Assembly: GCA_031359995.1 (NCBI GenBank)
Contig: JANMAT010000112.1
Location: 1 to 64,000, forward strand
Origin: JANMAT01 sp031359995
GTDB lineage: Bacteria; Actinomycetota; Acidimicrobiia; Acidimicrobiales; Ilumatobacteraceae
Length of the DNA: 64,000 nucleotides
Direction: 5' to 3'
Shown here: in pieces, positions 34,017 through 42,688 of the stretch
How the letters are laid out: each line of letters starts with the position of its first letter
Numbering within the stretch: the stretch's first letter is position 1
Notes under the pieces: model-generated
Database searches by the model: none
What the model was told of the DNA's origin: nothing
Seen by the model: the letters and a program-made list of their open reading frames with translations, nothing else
Translations under genes and position numbers: made by a program

Positions 34017-36084
34017 TCAGCCCGGCAGCGGCGGGGGCGGGGGCGGCGGGGGCGGGACCGCCGGCGCGGGTGACGGCGGCGCCGACCAATCGAACGGCGG
34101 CGGCGGGAGGTCGACCGGCGCGCCGACGGGCTCTGGGCAGTGACAGCGTTGCTGCAGAACGCTTTCGCTGCCCAGAGCAGCCGGGCCGGCGGGCCGGTCG
34201 GGCGGGCCGGTCGGGTCAGGCCAGCGGCCCGGCGGCCCGGCCGGCAGGGGCGGTGGGACGGCGGTCTTCGGCAGAGCCGACCAGTCGAACGGCAGGAGCG
34301 GCGGCGGCGGGACGGTCGCGCCACCAGCCAGCGGGGCGGCCGGGGAGGGCGTACGCCGCATCGGCGGCGGCCAGCTCGGCCTCGGGGTGCCGGCCCCGCA
34401 GGCCGGTGCGCTGGGCACACGAGCGGGGTGCGGCCACGCGGGCCCGGGCCGCCGCCAGGGTGCCGATGCCGGCCTGCTCACGCTCGAGGTGCGTGCGCAT
34501 GGCACCCAGCTCTTCGACCGTCTCGGCCCGCTCGTAGGCGGCCTCGTCGGTGGCGGCAGGGTTGACCCCGGCGGCGGTGGCCGTGGTGGCCAGTTCGTCG
34601 CGTGCCCTCAGCACCGCGGTGGCCGCTTCCATGACCGGGGTGGCCTTCACGAAGCGCCACGCGTTCATGGCGCCGATGACCCCCTCGGGCACGGCCCACT
34701 CACCGCCGGCCGTCCTCAGTGCGGCGTAGGCGGTCCGGGCGGAGGCGCGCTCGGCCGCCTGCTCCTTGGGCACGACGTAGGTGCGGAAGATCTCGTCGGC
34801 CTCCTTCGCCCCGCCGGCCTCGTCGAGCAGGTCGAGCAGGCGCTTCCAGTCGTCGGGGCCGTCGAAGGTGCGGGCGTCGTCGCCGGGCGCCCGGTAGGCG
34901 GCGACGTCGCGCGCGGCCCCATCGATCACACGGTCCAGACCGTCCATGCCGATCTCGGTGGTGAGCCGGCGCATCACGTGGAACGACGCGTTGTAACCCC
35001 AGTGCTCGCTGTCGTCGTCGCTGGTGCGCGAGCGCGGCGCCGACCACGACTCGAGCGCCACGGCGTTGCTGCTGTCGAGGTGCACGACCTCGGGGTCGTC
35101 CAGCTTGCCCCCGAGCTCGGCCAGCGCCCGGGCCGAGAGCTCCTCGGCCAGTCCCTCGTTGATCCAGCGGGCGTCGAACAGGTCGCGGTTGAACCAGGCG
35201 TGCGACAGCTCGTGGAGCAGCGTGCGGTCGTCCAGGTCTTCGCCGACCTCGATCTTGTTCTGGAGCGGCAGGAACCAGCCGGCGTAGACGTACAGGTACG
35301 GGGTGGACGCCTCGACGATCGAGAGGCGCTTCTCGAGCGCGGGCAGGCCGTCCGTGAGGTTCTTCTCCACGAACGCGGACCACTCGGCGTCGCCCGGCCA
35401 CGCCGCCACGCTGACCTTGCGGTCGCCGACGTCCACGTCGTGCACGTCGAGGGCGGCGTCGTTGCGGGCCGAGACGGCCACGTATCACGCGTCGGGCGAG
35501 CTGATGGCGGACGCGGTGTACACGTGCCTGTCGCCCACCACCGCGGAGGCCACGTCGTTGCCGAGCGTGTCCACGTCGAAGCCCTGCGGCACGATCACGC
35601 GCACCGACACCTGGCCCGGATCGCCCTCGCCGTAGGCGGTGAACGAGGCATAGGCCGGGTTGACCCGCGCGAGACTCTTGGAGCGGGGCGCGTCACCGGG
35701 CATCTCGTAGGTCACCGTGATGACCCGCTGCTGCCCGGAGAACAGGTTGGGGAACGTCACCACGGCCTTGGTGAACCGCTCGTTGAACGAGCTGAGGGCC
35801 ACGCCGAGCGCGGTGCCGTTGCGCTCGGCCACCACGGCCGCGGACGATGAGAGCACCGCCAGCGTGAGAGCGCTGAAGTAGAGGCGGTTGATCGTGGTGC
35901 CGACGCGCTGATCGGTGGTCACGTTCTGAAGCGTGATCTCCTCGGTCACCCGCACGACGGTGCTGTCGGGCAGGTACTCGAAGGTGTTGTCGCTGGCGAC
36001 GGTCAGACCGTCGTCGGCCCACGCCCCGGCCGCGGTGCCCCACCGCCTCGCGCCGTGCCACCCGCGACACGACAGGGGCCGAGC
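34017..36084 (-). pseudogene. Interrupted peptidase-MA-like metallopeptidase gene
   Basis: Reads as one decayed gene in three parts. Part 1 (about 36050-35485) is an extracytoplasmic beta-rich domain (DNTFEYLPDSTVVRVTEEITL) ending ISSPDA at a TGA (35485-35487). Part 2 continues in the same frame with YVAVSARNDAALDV and holds an intact gluzincin site, HELSHAW (35194-35214) and WINEGLAEEL, to a stop at 34216. Part 3 (to 34017) is a Pro-rich tail in a shifted frame with two PFDWSA motifs. At the 5' end no ATG/GTG/TTG precedes the domain back to the in-frame cobA stop; TAAGAWADDG looks like a signal-peptide end with its hydrophobic core lost. Part 2 alone could still be translated from GTG 35481. 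Confidence 0.62.
34131..34177. repeat. Imperfect 20-bp inverted repeat
   Basis: Arms 34131-34150 and 34158-34177 match at 16 of 20 positions: CTCTGGGCAG and AGCGTT are perfect on both sides, with a four-base mismatch between them, and the loop is GCTGCAG. It lies in the Pro-rich tail region of the decayed peptidase and is less GC-rich than its surroundings. No T-run follows, so it is not a typical terminator. Confidence 0.7.
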
Positions 36085-36843
36085 TTATGGGTGATGTCGG
36101 TGACCGGTGGCCGATGTCGGCCGGCTGAGGTCGTCGACCAGCAGCGACGCGGCCAGGTCGAGGGCGGCCACGTCGCCGATGACGATGGCCGCGGGCGCCT
36201 CGACCGCGGCGCCGGCGAGCCCGGCCAGCGTGGTGCGCAGGCTGCGTTGGGCGCCGGTGGTGGCAGACATCACGACGGCGACGGGCGTGGCCGGCGACCG
36301 GCCACCGGCGATCAGGCGCCGGGCGATGGCGCCTCGCTCGGCCACGCCCATGAGCACCACGATGGTGCCGCCCACGGCGGCGAGGGCCTCGAAGTTGGTG
36401 GAGCCGCCCTCGGCCCGGTGCCCCGTGACGACCGTGACGGCGTCGGCCACGTGACGATGCGTGACGGGGATGCCGGCCGCGGCCGCAGCGGCGAACGCGC
36501 TGCTGATGCCGGGCACGACCTCCCACGGCACGCCGGCGGCATTGAGCGCCTCGGCCTCCTCGCCACCGCGCCCGAACACGAACGGGTCGCCGCCCTTCAG
36601 CCGCACCACCTCGAGCCCGCTGCGGCCGAGCTCGACGAGCAGTGCGCTGATCTCCTGCTGCGTGCGCGAGCCGCCGGGCCGCTTGCCGACGTCGATGCGG
36701 GCCACGTGGGCGGGCACGAGCGACAGCACGGGTTCGGCCAACCGGTCGTGCACGACCACGTCGGCCAGGGCGAGCAGGCGGGCGGCGCGCACGGTGAGCA
36801 GCTCGGGATCGCCGGGACCGGCACCGACGAGGTGGACGGTCAC
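36085..36843 (-). CDS. cobA: Uroporphyrinogen-III C-methyltransferase
   Basis: A 252-residue SAM-dependent enzyme making precorrin-2, the branch to siroheme and cobalamin. Family blocks: VHLVGAGPGDPELLTVRAARLL, VVHDRLAEP, GKRPGGSRTQQEISALLVELG, VVRLKGGDPFVFGRGGEEAEAL, and PGISSAFAAAAAAGIPVTHR. The GTG start overlaps the precorrin-2 dehydrogenase stop by four bases. It ends the sulfate assimilation operon and supplies siroheme for sulfite reductase, itself not in the window. Its TAA stop is directly followed, in frame, by the remains of the peptidase gene. Confidence 0.95.
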   Translation of the reverse strand: MTVHLVGAGPGDPELLTVRAARLLALADVVVHDRLAEPVLSLVPAHVARIDVGKRPGGSRTQQEISALLVELGRSGLEVVRLKGGDPFVFGRGGEEAEALNAAGVPWEVVPGISSAFAAAAAAGIPVTHRHVADAVTVVTGHRAEGGSTNFEALAAVGGTIVVLMGVAERGAIARRLIAGGRSPATPVAVVMSATTGAQRSLRTTLAGLAGAAVEAPAAIVIGDVAALDLAASLLVDDLSRPTSATGHRHHP

Positions 36844-37490
36844 GCCGTCACGCCGGCGTACATGCGCATCCAGCGGTCGACGCGTTCGGGGCGTTCGGCC
36901 GGCGTCGGCGCGTCGTCGGCCAGGAGCTCGTCGACCAGCGGGCGCCAGGCCAGACCCTCGGTGGTGCCGCCCTCGGCGCGGATGGCGGCGCGGGCCCGGG
37001 CCAGGTCGTCGGCCAGGGCGCCGAGGTCGTCGGGTAGAGCGGCGGCGCAACGGTCGCGCACGGCCTGGGCCAGCGTGGGGCTGGCACCGCTGGTGGTCAC
37101 GGCGATGACCACATGGCCATCGCGGTGCACGGCGGGCAGTGCGAAACTGCACCGGTCGGGGTCGTCGACGCTGCACGCCCACACCCCACGGTCCTCGGCG
37201 TCGTCGAACACGGCCTGGTTCACCGCCCGGTCGTCCGTCGCCGCGAACACCAGGTGTGCGCCACGCCCGTCACGAGCGCGGTAGCGGCGCCGCTTCACCC
37301 GCACCTCGACGGGCATGTCGGGGTGCACCTGGGGGGCCACGACCGTCACCTGTGCGCCCCGCTCCAGCAGCCCCCGCGCCTTGCCCACCGCGACCTTGCC
37401 GCCGCCGACCACCAGCACGCGCCGGCCGGTGAGCCGCAGCACCACGGGGTAGGCGTCGTCGAAGGTCGACACGGTCGGGGTCGCGGTCAC
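36840..37490 (-). CDS. Precorrin-2 dehydrogenase (CysG N-terminal/Met8-type)
   Basis: A 216-residue NAD-dependent enzyme oxidising precorrin-2 to sirohydrochlorin, possibly also inserting iron. It has the Rossmann motif RRVLVVGGGKVAVGKARGLLERGAQVTVVAP and the family signature CSFALPAVHRDGHVVIAVTTSGASPTLAQAVRD. Together with CobA it does the work of the CysG fusion. The GTG start follows the cysN stop by one base, and its stop overlaps cobA. Confidence 0.92.
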   Translation of the reverse strand: MTATPTVSTFDDAYPVVLRLTGRRVLVVGGGKVAVGKARGLLERGAQVTVVAPQVHPDMPVEVRVKRRRYRARDGRGAHLVFAATDDRAVNQAVFDDAEDRGVWACSVDDPDRCSFALPAVHRDGHVVIAVTTSGASPTLAQAVRDRCAAALPDDLGALADDLARARAAIRAEGGTTEGLAWRPLVDELLADDAPTPAERPERVDRWMRMYAGVTA

Positions 37491-37491
37491 G

Positions 37492-38703
37492 TCAGTCCTC
37501 CACCAGGCCGGCCGCCACCGTAGCGTTGGTGCGCTCGTCCACCAGGATGAAGCTGCCCGTGCGGCGGTTGCTGCGGTAGTCGTCGACCACCACCGGCGAC
37601 GCGGTGACGAGGCGGACGCGGCCGAGGTCGTTCATCTCCAGCACGTCGGTGCCGCCGTGGTCGAGCGTGGCCACGTCGAGGCGGTGCTCGATGGCCTCGA
37701 CCCGCGCCGGCACGGTGCGGGTGGTGTGCTTGAGCAGCAGGCGGTCGCCCACCCGCAACGGCTGGTCGCTGAACCAGCACAGGGTGGCCGCCAGCGCGGT
37801 GACGATGCGGGGCTGCTCGTCGAGATCGGCGATGAGGTCGCCTCTCGCCACGTCGAGCTCGTCGGCGAGCTGCACGCGCACTGCGGTGCCCGTGCCTTCG
37901 ACGCCGGCGATCGTGGTGATCCGACCGCTCGGTAGCACCACCACCTCCTGGCCCACCGTCGGTTCGCCGCCGGCGAGCGCACCCGCGTACCAGCGGCGGT
38001 CACCACTGCCCACACGGGGACGGATGACGAGCTGCACCGGGATGCGCAGCGGGCTCTCCAGCGAAGGCTGCGGGATGGGCAGCGTCTCGAGCAGGCCGAG
38101 CAGCGGCGGCCCGTCGTACCACGGTGTGTTGATCGAGGGGTCGACCACGTTGTCGCCGTGCAGCGCCGAGATGGGCACCAGGTGCACGTCGGCGACGCCA
38201 AGTTGGGTGGCCATGGCCCGCACCTCGTCAGCGATCTCATCGAAGCGCTCGGCCGACCAGCCGACCAGATCTAGCTTGTTCACCGCGAGCACGAGGTGGT
38301 GCACGCCGAGCAACGCGGCGACGGCGGCATGGCGACGGGTCTGCTCGCGCACGCCGTGGCGGGCGTCGACGAGCAGCACGGCCACGTCGGAGGTGGACGC
38401 ACCGGTGACCATGTTGCGCGTGTACTGCACGTGCCCCGGCGTGTCGGCCACGATGAAGGCCCGCCGGGGCGTGGCGAAGTAGCGGTAGGCGACGTCGATG
38501 GTGATGCCCTGCTCGCGCTCGGCCCGCAGTCCGTCGGTCACGAGTGACAGGTCGAGACCCTCTCCGCCACGGCGGGCGGTGGAGGCGGCGACCGCTTCCA
38601 CCGCATCTTCCTGGAGGAGCTTGGCATCGTGCAGCAGGCGCCCGATGAGGGTGCTCTTGCCGTCGTCCACCGAGCCGGTGGTGGCCAGGCGCAGCAGCTC
38701 CAT
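37492..38703 (-). CDS. cysN: Sulfate adenylyltransferase subunit 1 (GTPase)
   Basis: A 403-residue translational-GTPase-fold regulator of ATP sulfurylase. G-motifs: TTGSVDDGKSTLIGRLL (G1), GITIDVAYRYF (G2), VADTPGHVQYTRNM (G3), NKLDLVGW (G4), SALHGDNVV (G5). GTP hydrolysis drives APS formation by CysD. No CysC (APS kinase) domain is fused, consistent with direct APS reduction by the CysH encoded upstream. The ATG shares one base with the cysD stop. Confidence 0.96.
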   Translation of the reverse strand: MELLRLATTGSVDDGKSTLIGRLLHDAKLLQEDAVEAVAASTARRGGEGLDLSLVTDGLRAEREQGITIDVAYRYFATPRRAFIVADTPGHVQYTRNMVTGASTSDVAVLLVDARHGVREQTRRHAAVAALLGVHHLVLAVNKLDLVGWSAERFDEIADEVRAMATQLGVADVHLVPISALHGDNVVDPSINTPWYDGPPLLGLLETLPIPQPSLESPLRIPVQLVIRPRVGSGDRRWYAGALAGGEPTVGQEVVVLPSGRITTIAGVEGTGTAVRVQLADELDVARGDLIADLDEQPRIVTALAATLCWFSDQPLRVGDRLLLKHTTRTVPARVEAIEHRLDVATLDHGGTDVLEMNDLGRVRLVTASPVVVDDYRSNRRTGSFILVDERTNATVAAGLVED

Positions 38704-39641
38704 CAGAAGTAGCCCTCGCGCTTGCGGTCTTCCATGGCCGCCTCCGAGAACTTGTCGTCGGCCCGGGTGGCGCCGCGCTCGGTGAGACGGGCGGTGACGA
38801 CCTCGTCGATGACCTCGTCGACGGTGACGGCGGTGGAGCGCACCGCGCCGGTGCAGCTCATGTCGCCCACGGTGCGGTAGCGCACCATCTCGACGAAGGG
38901 CTCTTCGTTCGCTCGCGCCGGCGTGAACGGACCGGTGGCCAGCAGCATGCCGTCGCGAGCGACGACCTCGCGCTGGTGGGCGAAGTACATGGCCGGCACC
39001 CTCACGCCGTCGGCGCCGATGTACTGCCAGATGTCGAGCTCGGTCCAGTCGCTCAGCGGGAAGGCCCGCAGGTGCTCACCGGGACGCACGCGAGCGTTGT
39101 AGATCTGCCACAGCTCGGGGCGCTGGTTGCGAGGGTCCCACTGCCCGAAGACGTCGCGGAACGACAGCACGCGCTCCTTGGCCCGGGCCTTGTCTTCGTC
39201 CCGGCGGGCCCCGCCGAAGGCGGCGTCGAACTTCCGCGCCGCGATGGCGTCGAGCAGCGTGACCGACTGGAGCCGGTTGCGGCTGGTGAACTCGCCCGGG
39301 TCGGCGACGCGACCCTGGTCGATGGAGTCCTGCACGCGAGCGACGATGAGCTCGACGCCGGCGGCCTCGGCCCGCTCGCGCACGAACGAGTCGACCTCGG
39401 GGAACTCGTGACCGGTGGCGATCTGCATCACCGGGAACGGCACGCGCCCGGGGGCGAAGGCCTTCTCGGCCAGGTGCAGGAGCACGGCCGAGTCCTTGCC
39501 GCCGGAGAACAGCAGCACGGGGCGCTCGCACTCGGCTGCCACCTCGCGGAGCACGAAGATGGCGTGGGCCTCGAGGGCGGCGAGGTGGGCGTCGAGATCG
39601 CGCCTGGCTTCCGTGTGGATCGCGTTGTCGGTCAGCGTCAT
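38703..39641 (-). CDS. cysD: Sulfate adenylyltransferase subunit 2
   Basis: A 312-residue PP-loop enzyme that adenylates sulfate to APS with CysN. The ATP pyrophosphatase loop is LLFSGGKDSAVLLHLAEKAF; other blocks are QIATGHEFPEVDSFVRERA, AFGGARRDEDKARAKER, FPLSDWTELDIWQYI and the C-terminal DDKFSEAAMEDRKREGYF. Full family length. It follows cysH by 16 bases in the operon. Confidence 0.97.
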   Translation of the reverse strand: MTLTDNAIHTEARRDLDAHLAALEAHAIFVLREVAAECERPVLLFSGGKDSAVLLHLAEKAFAPGRVPFPVMQIATGHEFPEVDSFVRERAEAAGVELIVARVQDSIDQGRVADPGEFTSRNRLQSVTLLDAIAARKFDAAFGGARRDEDKARAKERVLSFRDVFGQWDPRNQRPELWQIYNARVRPGEHLRAFPLSDWTELDIWQYIGADGVRVPAMYFAHQREVVARDGMLLATGPFTPARANEEPFVEMVRYRTVGDMSCTGAVRSTAVTVDEVIDEVVTARLTERGATRADDKFSEAAMEDRKREGYF

Positions 39642-39657
39642 AGGGGTTGTCGTCTCC

Positions 39658-40335
39658 TCAGACGTGCAGACCGCACTCGGTCTTGTCGTGGCCGGACCAG
39701 CGTCCGGCGCGGGGGTCTTCGCCGGGGGCGATCCGCCGGGTGCAGGGCGCGCAGCCGATGGACGGGTAGCCCTGCTGCAGCAGCGGGTTCAACGGCACGT
39801 CGTGGTCGCCGGCGTAGGACGCCACGTCCTCGTCGGTCCACGAGGCGATCGGGTTGATCTTGACCAGGCCGCGCTTGTCGCGCTGGACCACGGGGATGGC
39901 CGTGCGGCTGTCGGCGTCCACCCGGCGCATGCCGGTGACCCACGCCTTGCGGCCGGCCAGGGCCGCTTCCAGCGGCAGCACCTTGCGGTTGTGGCAGCAC
40001 TGGTCGGGCGCCGTCTTCCACTGCTCGGCGATCAGGTCGCCCGGCTCGGGCCGCATGGTGCGCAGCCGGATCGGGTAGCGGCGCTCCACCTCGGCGGTGG
40101 TGGCCAGCGTCTCGGGGAAGTGGGCGCCGGTCTCGAGGAACACGACCTGCACGTTCGGGATGGCCTTGGCGGCCAGGTCGACGAGCACCACGTCGAGGGT
40201 CATGGCGGCGGCGACGACCAGGTCGTCGCCGAACGTGTCGCCGGCCCACGCCAGCAGCTGACCGGGCGGGGCGTGCTCGAAGCGTTCCGCCAGCACAGCG
40301 AGGTCGTCGTCGGTGAACAGGGCAGTCTCCTCCAC
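39658..40335 (-). CDS. cysH: Phosphoadenylyl/adenylyl-sulfate reductase
   Basis: A 225-residue thioredoxin-dependent reductase yielding sulfite. The CC...CxxC cluster motif (QCCHNRKVLP and GCAPCTRR) marks the [4Fe-4S] APS-reducing type rather than the enterobacterial PAPS type, and the catalytic Cys is in the C-terminal TECGLHV. The absence of cysC agrees with APS as substrate. The GTG at 40333-40335 was chosen because the family N-terminus begins near FTDDDLAVLAERFE; the open frame upstream runs into the promoter region. First gene of the sulfate operon. Confidence 0.92.
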   Translation of the reverse strand: MEETALFTDDDLAVLAERFEHAPPGQLLAWAGDTFGDDLVVAAAMTLDVVLVDLAAKAIPNVQVVFLETGAHFPETLATTAEVERRYPIRLRTMRPEPGDLIAEQWKTAPDQCCHNRKVLPLEAALAGRKAWVTGMRRVDADSRTAIPVVQRDKRGLVKINPIASWTDEDVASYAGDHDVPLNPLLQQGYPSIGCAPCTRRIAPGEDPRAGRWSGHDKTECGLHV

Positions 40336-40391
40336 GTCGGTGGCGTGCTCGGCAATCCCGGCGACGCCTGCTCGGCAGGTGTCAACGCCCC

Positions 40392-40441
40392 ACAGTAGGC
40401 GACATTCCCGATCTAGACAATCAGGATTGTGGTGAATCGGG
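40392..40441 (-). promoter_or_regulatory. Candidate promoter and operator of the cys operon
   Basis: On the minus strand TTGTCT (40415-40420) and TACTGT (40392-40397) are 17 bases apart, a sigma-70-type promoter candidate. Over its -35 box lies a nested dyad: inner ACAATC/GATTGT (40417-40422, 40425-40430) and outer CCCGAT/ATCGGG (40407-40412, 40436-40441). The position suggests a repressor or activator of sulfate assimilation; the regulator is unknown. Confidence 0.5.
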
Positions 40442-40481
40442 TCGGGCGGCGGTCGCACCGGGCCCGTATGCTCCGGCCCGC

Positions 40482-41456
40482 ATGGGGCTCACCACCGCGC
40501 GCGTCGTCGACACCCACACCGAGGGGATGCCCACCCGGGTGGTGCTGGCGGGCGTCGACCGGCCGACCGGCACCACCGTGGCCGAGGTGGCCGACGCGTT
40601 CGCCGCCGCCCACGACGACCTGCGGGGCGCGCTGGTGTGCGAGCCCCGTGGCCACGCCGCCATGTACGCGGCGTTCGTGCTGCCACCGCTCGACCCGGCG
40701 AACCACGCCCTGGTGCTCTACGCCGAGGCGGCCGGCTTCCTGCCCGGCTGTGGCCACGCCACCATCGGCGTGGCGACCACGCTGGTGAACGAGGGGCTCG
40801 TCGAGGTCACCGAGCCCGAGACGGTGGTGCGGGTCGAGACCCGGTCGGGCCTGGTGGAGGCGCGCGTCGCCGTGACCTCCGGGCGGGCCACCCACGTCGC
40901 CGTGCGCATGGTGCCGTCGTTCGTGCTGCGCTCGGGACTCGAGCTCGATGGCGGGCTCACGGTCGACGTGTGCTGGGGAGGCAACTTCTACGCCGTCGCG
41001 CCCCTGGGCGCGGTGGTGCCCGGGCTGCGGGTCGACCCGGCCAACGCCCGGGCCCTCATCGCCGCCGGCATGGACGTGATGGCCCGCACCGACGCCGCGT
41101 GCGAGGTGGTGCACCCCGAGCGGCCCGACGTGCGCGGCTGCAAGCACGCCATGCTCACCGACGGCGACCGCAGCGCCGTGGTCTTCTACACCGGCGTGCT
41201 CGACCGCTCGCCGTGCGGCACGGGCACCTCGGCGCGCCTGGCGCTGCTGCACGCCACCGGCGCGCTGGCCACCGACGAGTGGTTCGAGCACCGCTCGGTG
41301 CTCGACACCCGCTTCCGGGCGCGGGTGGTCGGCACCACCTCGGTGGCCGGCATCCCCGCCGTGCTCCCCGAGATCGTGGGGCGGGCGTGGATCACCGGGC
41401 GGGCCGAGCTGGTGCTCGACCCCACCGACCCGTTCCCGCGGGGTTTCCGGCTGTGA
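40482..41456 (+). CDS. Proline racemase family, probable 4-hydroxyproline 2-epimerase
   Basis: A 324-residue two-base racemase. Both catalytic cysteines are present: Cys90 in GFLPGCGHATIG and Cys245 in DRSPCGTGTSARLA, which argues for epimerase rather than the dehydratase branch that lacks one. Substrate choice between proline and hydroxyproline rests on context: the next gene, overlapping by GTGA, is a D-amino-acid dehydrogenase, the usual second step of hydroxyproline degradation. A TATGCT box (40467-40472) nine bases before the ATG indicates leaderless transcription. Confidence 0.88.
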   Translation: MGLTTARVVDTHTEGMPTRVVLAGVDRPTGTTVAEVADAFAAAHDDLRGALVCEPRGHAAMYAAFVLPPLDPANHALVLYAEAAGFLPGCGHATIGVATTLVNEGLVEVTEPETVVRVETRSGLVEARVAVTSGRATHVAVRMVPSFVLRSGLELDGGLTVDVCWGGNFYAVAPLGAVVPGLRVDPANARALIAAGMDVMARTDAACEVVHPERPDVRGCKHAMLTDGDRSAVVFYTGVLDRSPCGTGTSARLALLHATGALATDEWFEHRSVLDTRFRARVVGTTSVAGIPAVLPEIVGRAWITGRAELVLDPTDPFPRGFRL

Positions 41457-42667
41457 GCGGGCGCGTCGTCATCGTGGGGGCCGGGCTCGTGGGCCTGTGC
41501 TCGGCCTTCGCGCTGGTGGAGCAGGGAGCCGAGGTGGTGGTGGTCGACCACGGGCCCGTGGGCGGGGGCGCCTCGCGCGGCAACGCCGGCTACATCTGCC
41601 CCAGCCAGCTCGGCCCGTTGGCCAGCCCCGGCTCCCTGAAGGAGGCGGCCCGCACCATCGGCCGCCCCATGGCGCCCGTGTACCTGCGGCCGGCGGCCAT
41701 CCCGTCGCTGGCCGGCTGGCTCACGCGCTTCGTGCGCTCGTCGACCGCGGCCAAGGTGGTCCGCGGCCGGGCCGCCATGGTCGAGCTCGACCGACTGAGC
41801 CTCGACGCACTTTCCGCCCTCGACGGCGCCGGCGCCGACCTGCGCGGCCCGCACGGCATCGTGATCGTGCACCACGAGCGGGCCGACGCCGAGCGGGCCG
41901 CCGCCGGCTACGGCGTGAGCGATGTGCTCACCGGTGCGGCGCTGGCCGCGGTGGCGCCCAACGTCGCCCACCCCGACCGCATGCACGGCGCACTGCTGCC
42001 GCGCGACCGCTCGATCAACCCGAGCCGCTTCGTCGACTCGCTCGCCGCCCTCCTCGTGGAGCGCGGCGTGCGCTTCCTGACCGACCGGCCGTTCGAGTGG
42101 TTCGACGCCGGCGGTGACCGCGTGCGGGCGGTGTCGGTGGGCGGCGAGCGGGTGGCCGGCGACTGGTTCGTGCTCGCCGCAGGGGCCGGCACCGCCGCGG
42201 TGGCGCGGCGGCTCGGCGTGCGGCTCGCCCTCATCGGCGGCAAGGGCTACAGCTTCACGGTGACGCCGTACACCACCGTGCCCCACGCCGTGCTGTTCGA
42301 GGACGAGCACGTGGCCTGCACCCCGCTCGACGGCGGGCTGCGCGTCGCCGGCACCATGGAGCTCGGTGGGATCGATGGCGTGATCGACGCCCGCCGGGTG
42401 GAGGGCATCGCCCGCTCGGCCCGCACCGTGCTGCGCGAGGTCGACCTGGCCGGCCGGCGCGACCTGTGGGTGGGGCCCCGCCCGGTCACCGCCGACGGCC
42501 TGCCGGTGATCGGCCGACCGAACGGCTGGGAGAACGTCGTCATCGGCACCGGCCACGGCATGTACGGCGTCACCCTGGCGCCGGCCACCGGCGTGGTGGT
42601 GGCCGACCTGCTGTTGCGCGGCCGCGCCCCGGTCGACATCAGCGCCCTCACCCCCGACCGCTTCTGA
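41453..42667 (+). CDS. FAD-dependent D-amino-acid dehydrogenase (D-hydroxyproline type)
   Basis: A 404-residue DadA/DAAO-superfamily flavoenzyme. The FAD-binding GxGxxG is VVIVGAGLVGLCSAFALVEQGAEVVVVD; SRGNAGYICPSQ and the C-terminal GPRPVTADGLPVIGRPNGWENVVIGTGHGMYGVTLAP are typical. In this operon it would oxidise cis-4-hydroxy-D-proline produced by the epimerase, passing electrons to the respiratory chain. The start is the GTG overlapping the epimerase stop. The next steps (deaminase, aldolase/dehydratase) are not in the window. Confidence 0.88.
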   Translation: MSGRVVIVGAGLVGLCSAFALVEQGAEVVVVDHGPVGGGASRGNAGYICPSQLGPLASPGSLKEAARTIGRPMAPVYLRPAAIPSLAGWLTRFVRSSTAAKVVRGRAAMVELDRLSLDALSALDGAGADLRGPHGIVIVHHERADAERAAAGYGVSDVLTGAALAAVAPNVAHPDRMHGALLPRDRSINPSRFVDSLAALLVERGVRFLTDRPFEWFDAGGDRVRAVSVGGERVAGDWFVLAAGAGTAAVARRLGVRLALIGGKGYSFTVTPYTTVPHAVLFEDEHVACTPLDGGLRVAGTMELGGIDGVIDARRVEGIARSARTVLREVDLAGRRDLWVGPRPVTADGLPVIGRPNGWENVVIGTGHGMYGVTLAPATGVVVADLLLRGRAPVDISALTPDRF

Positions 42668-42688
42668 CCGGCGGCGGGACCCTCTCCT

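Noticed and set aside
34017..34075. G/C-run region as a structured RNA
   Set aside because: The runs are explained by a Pro-rich coding tail on the minus strand; no conserved RNA fold is recognisable.
34387..35850. A plus-strand frame of 487 codons opposite the decayed peptidase
   Set aside because: Gly/His/Arg-rich without motifs; the opposite strand encodes HELSHAW and NEGLAE in a plausible metallopeptidase.
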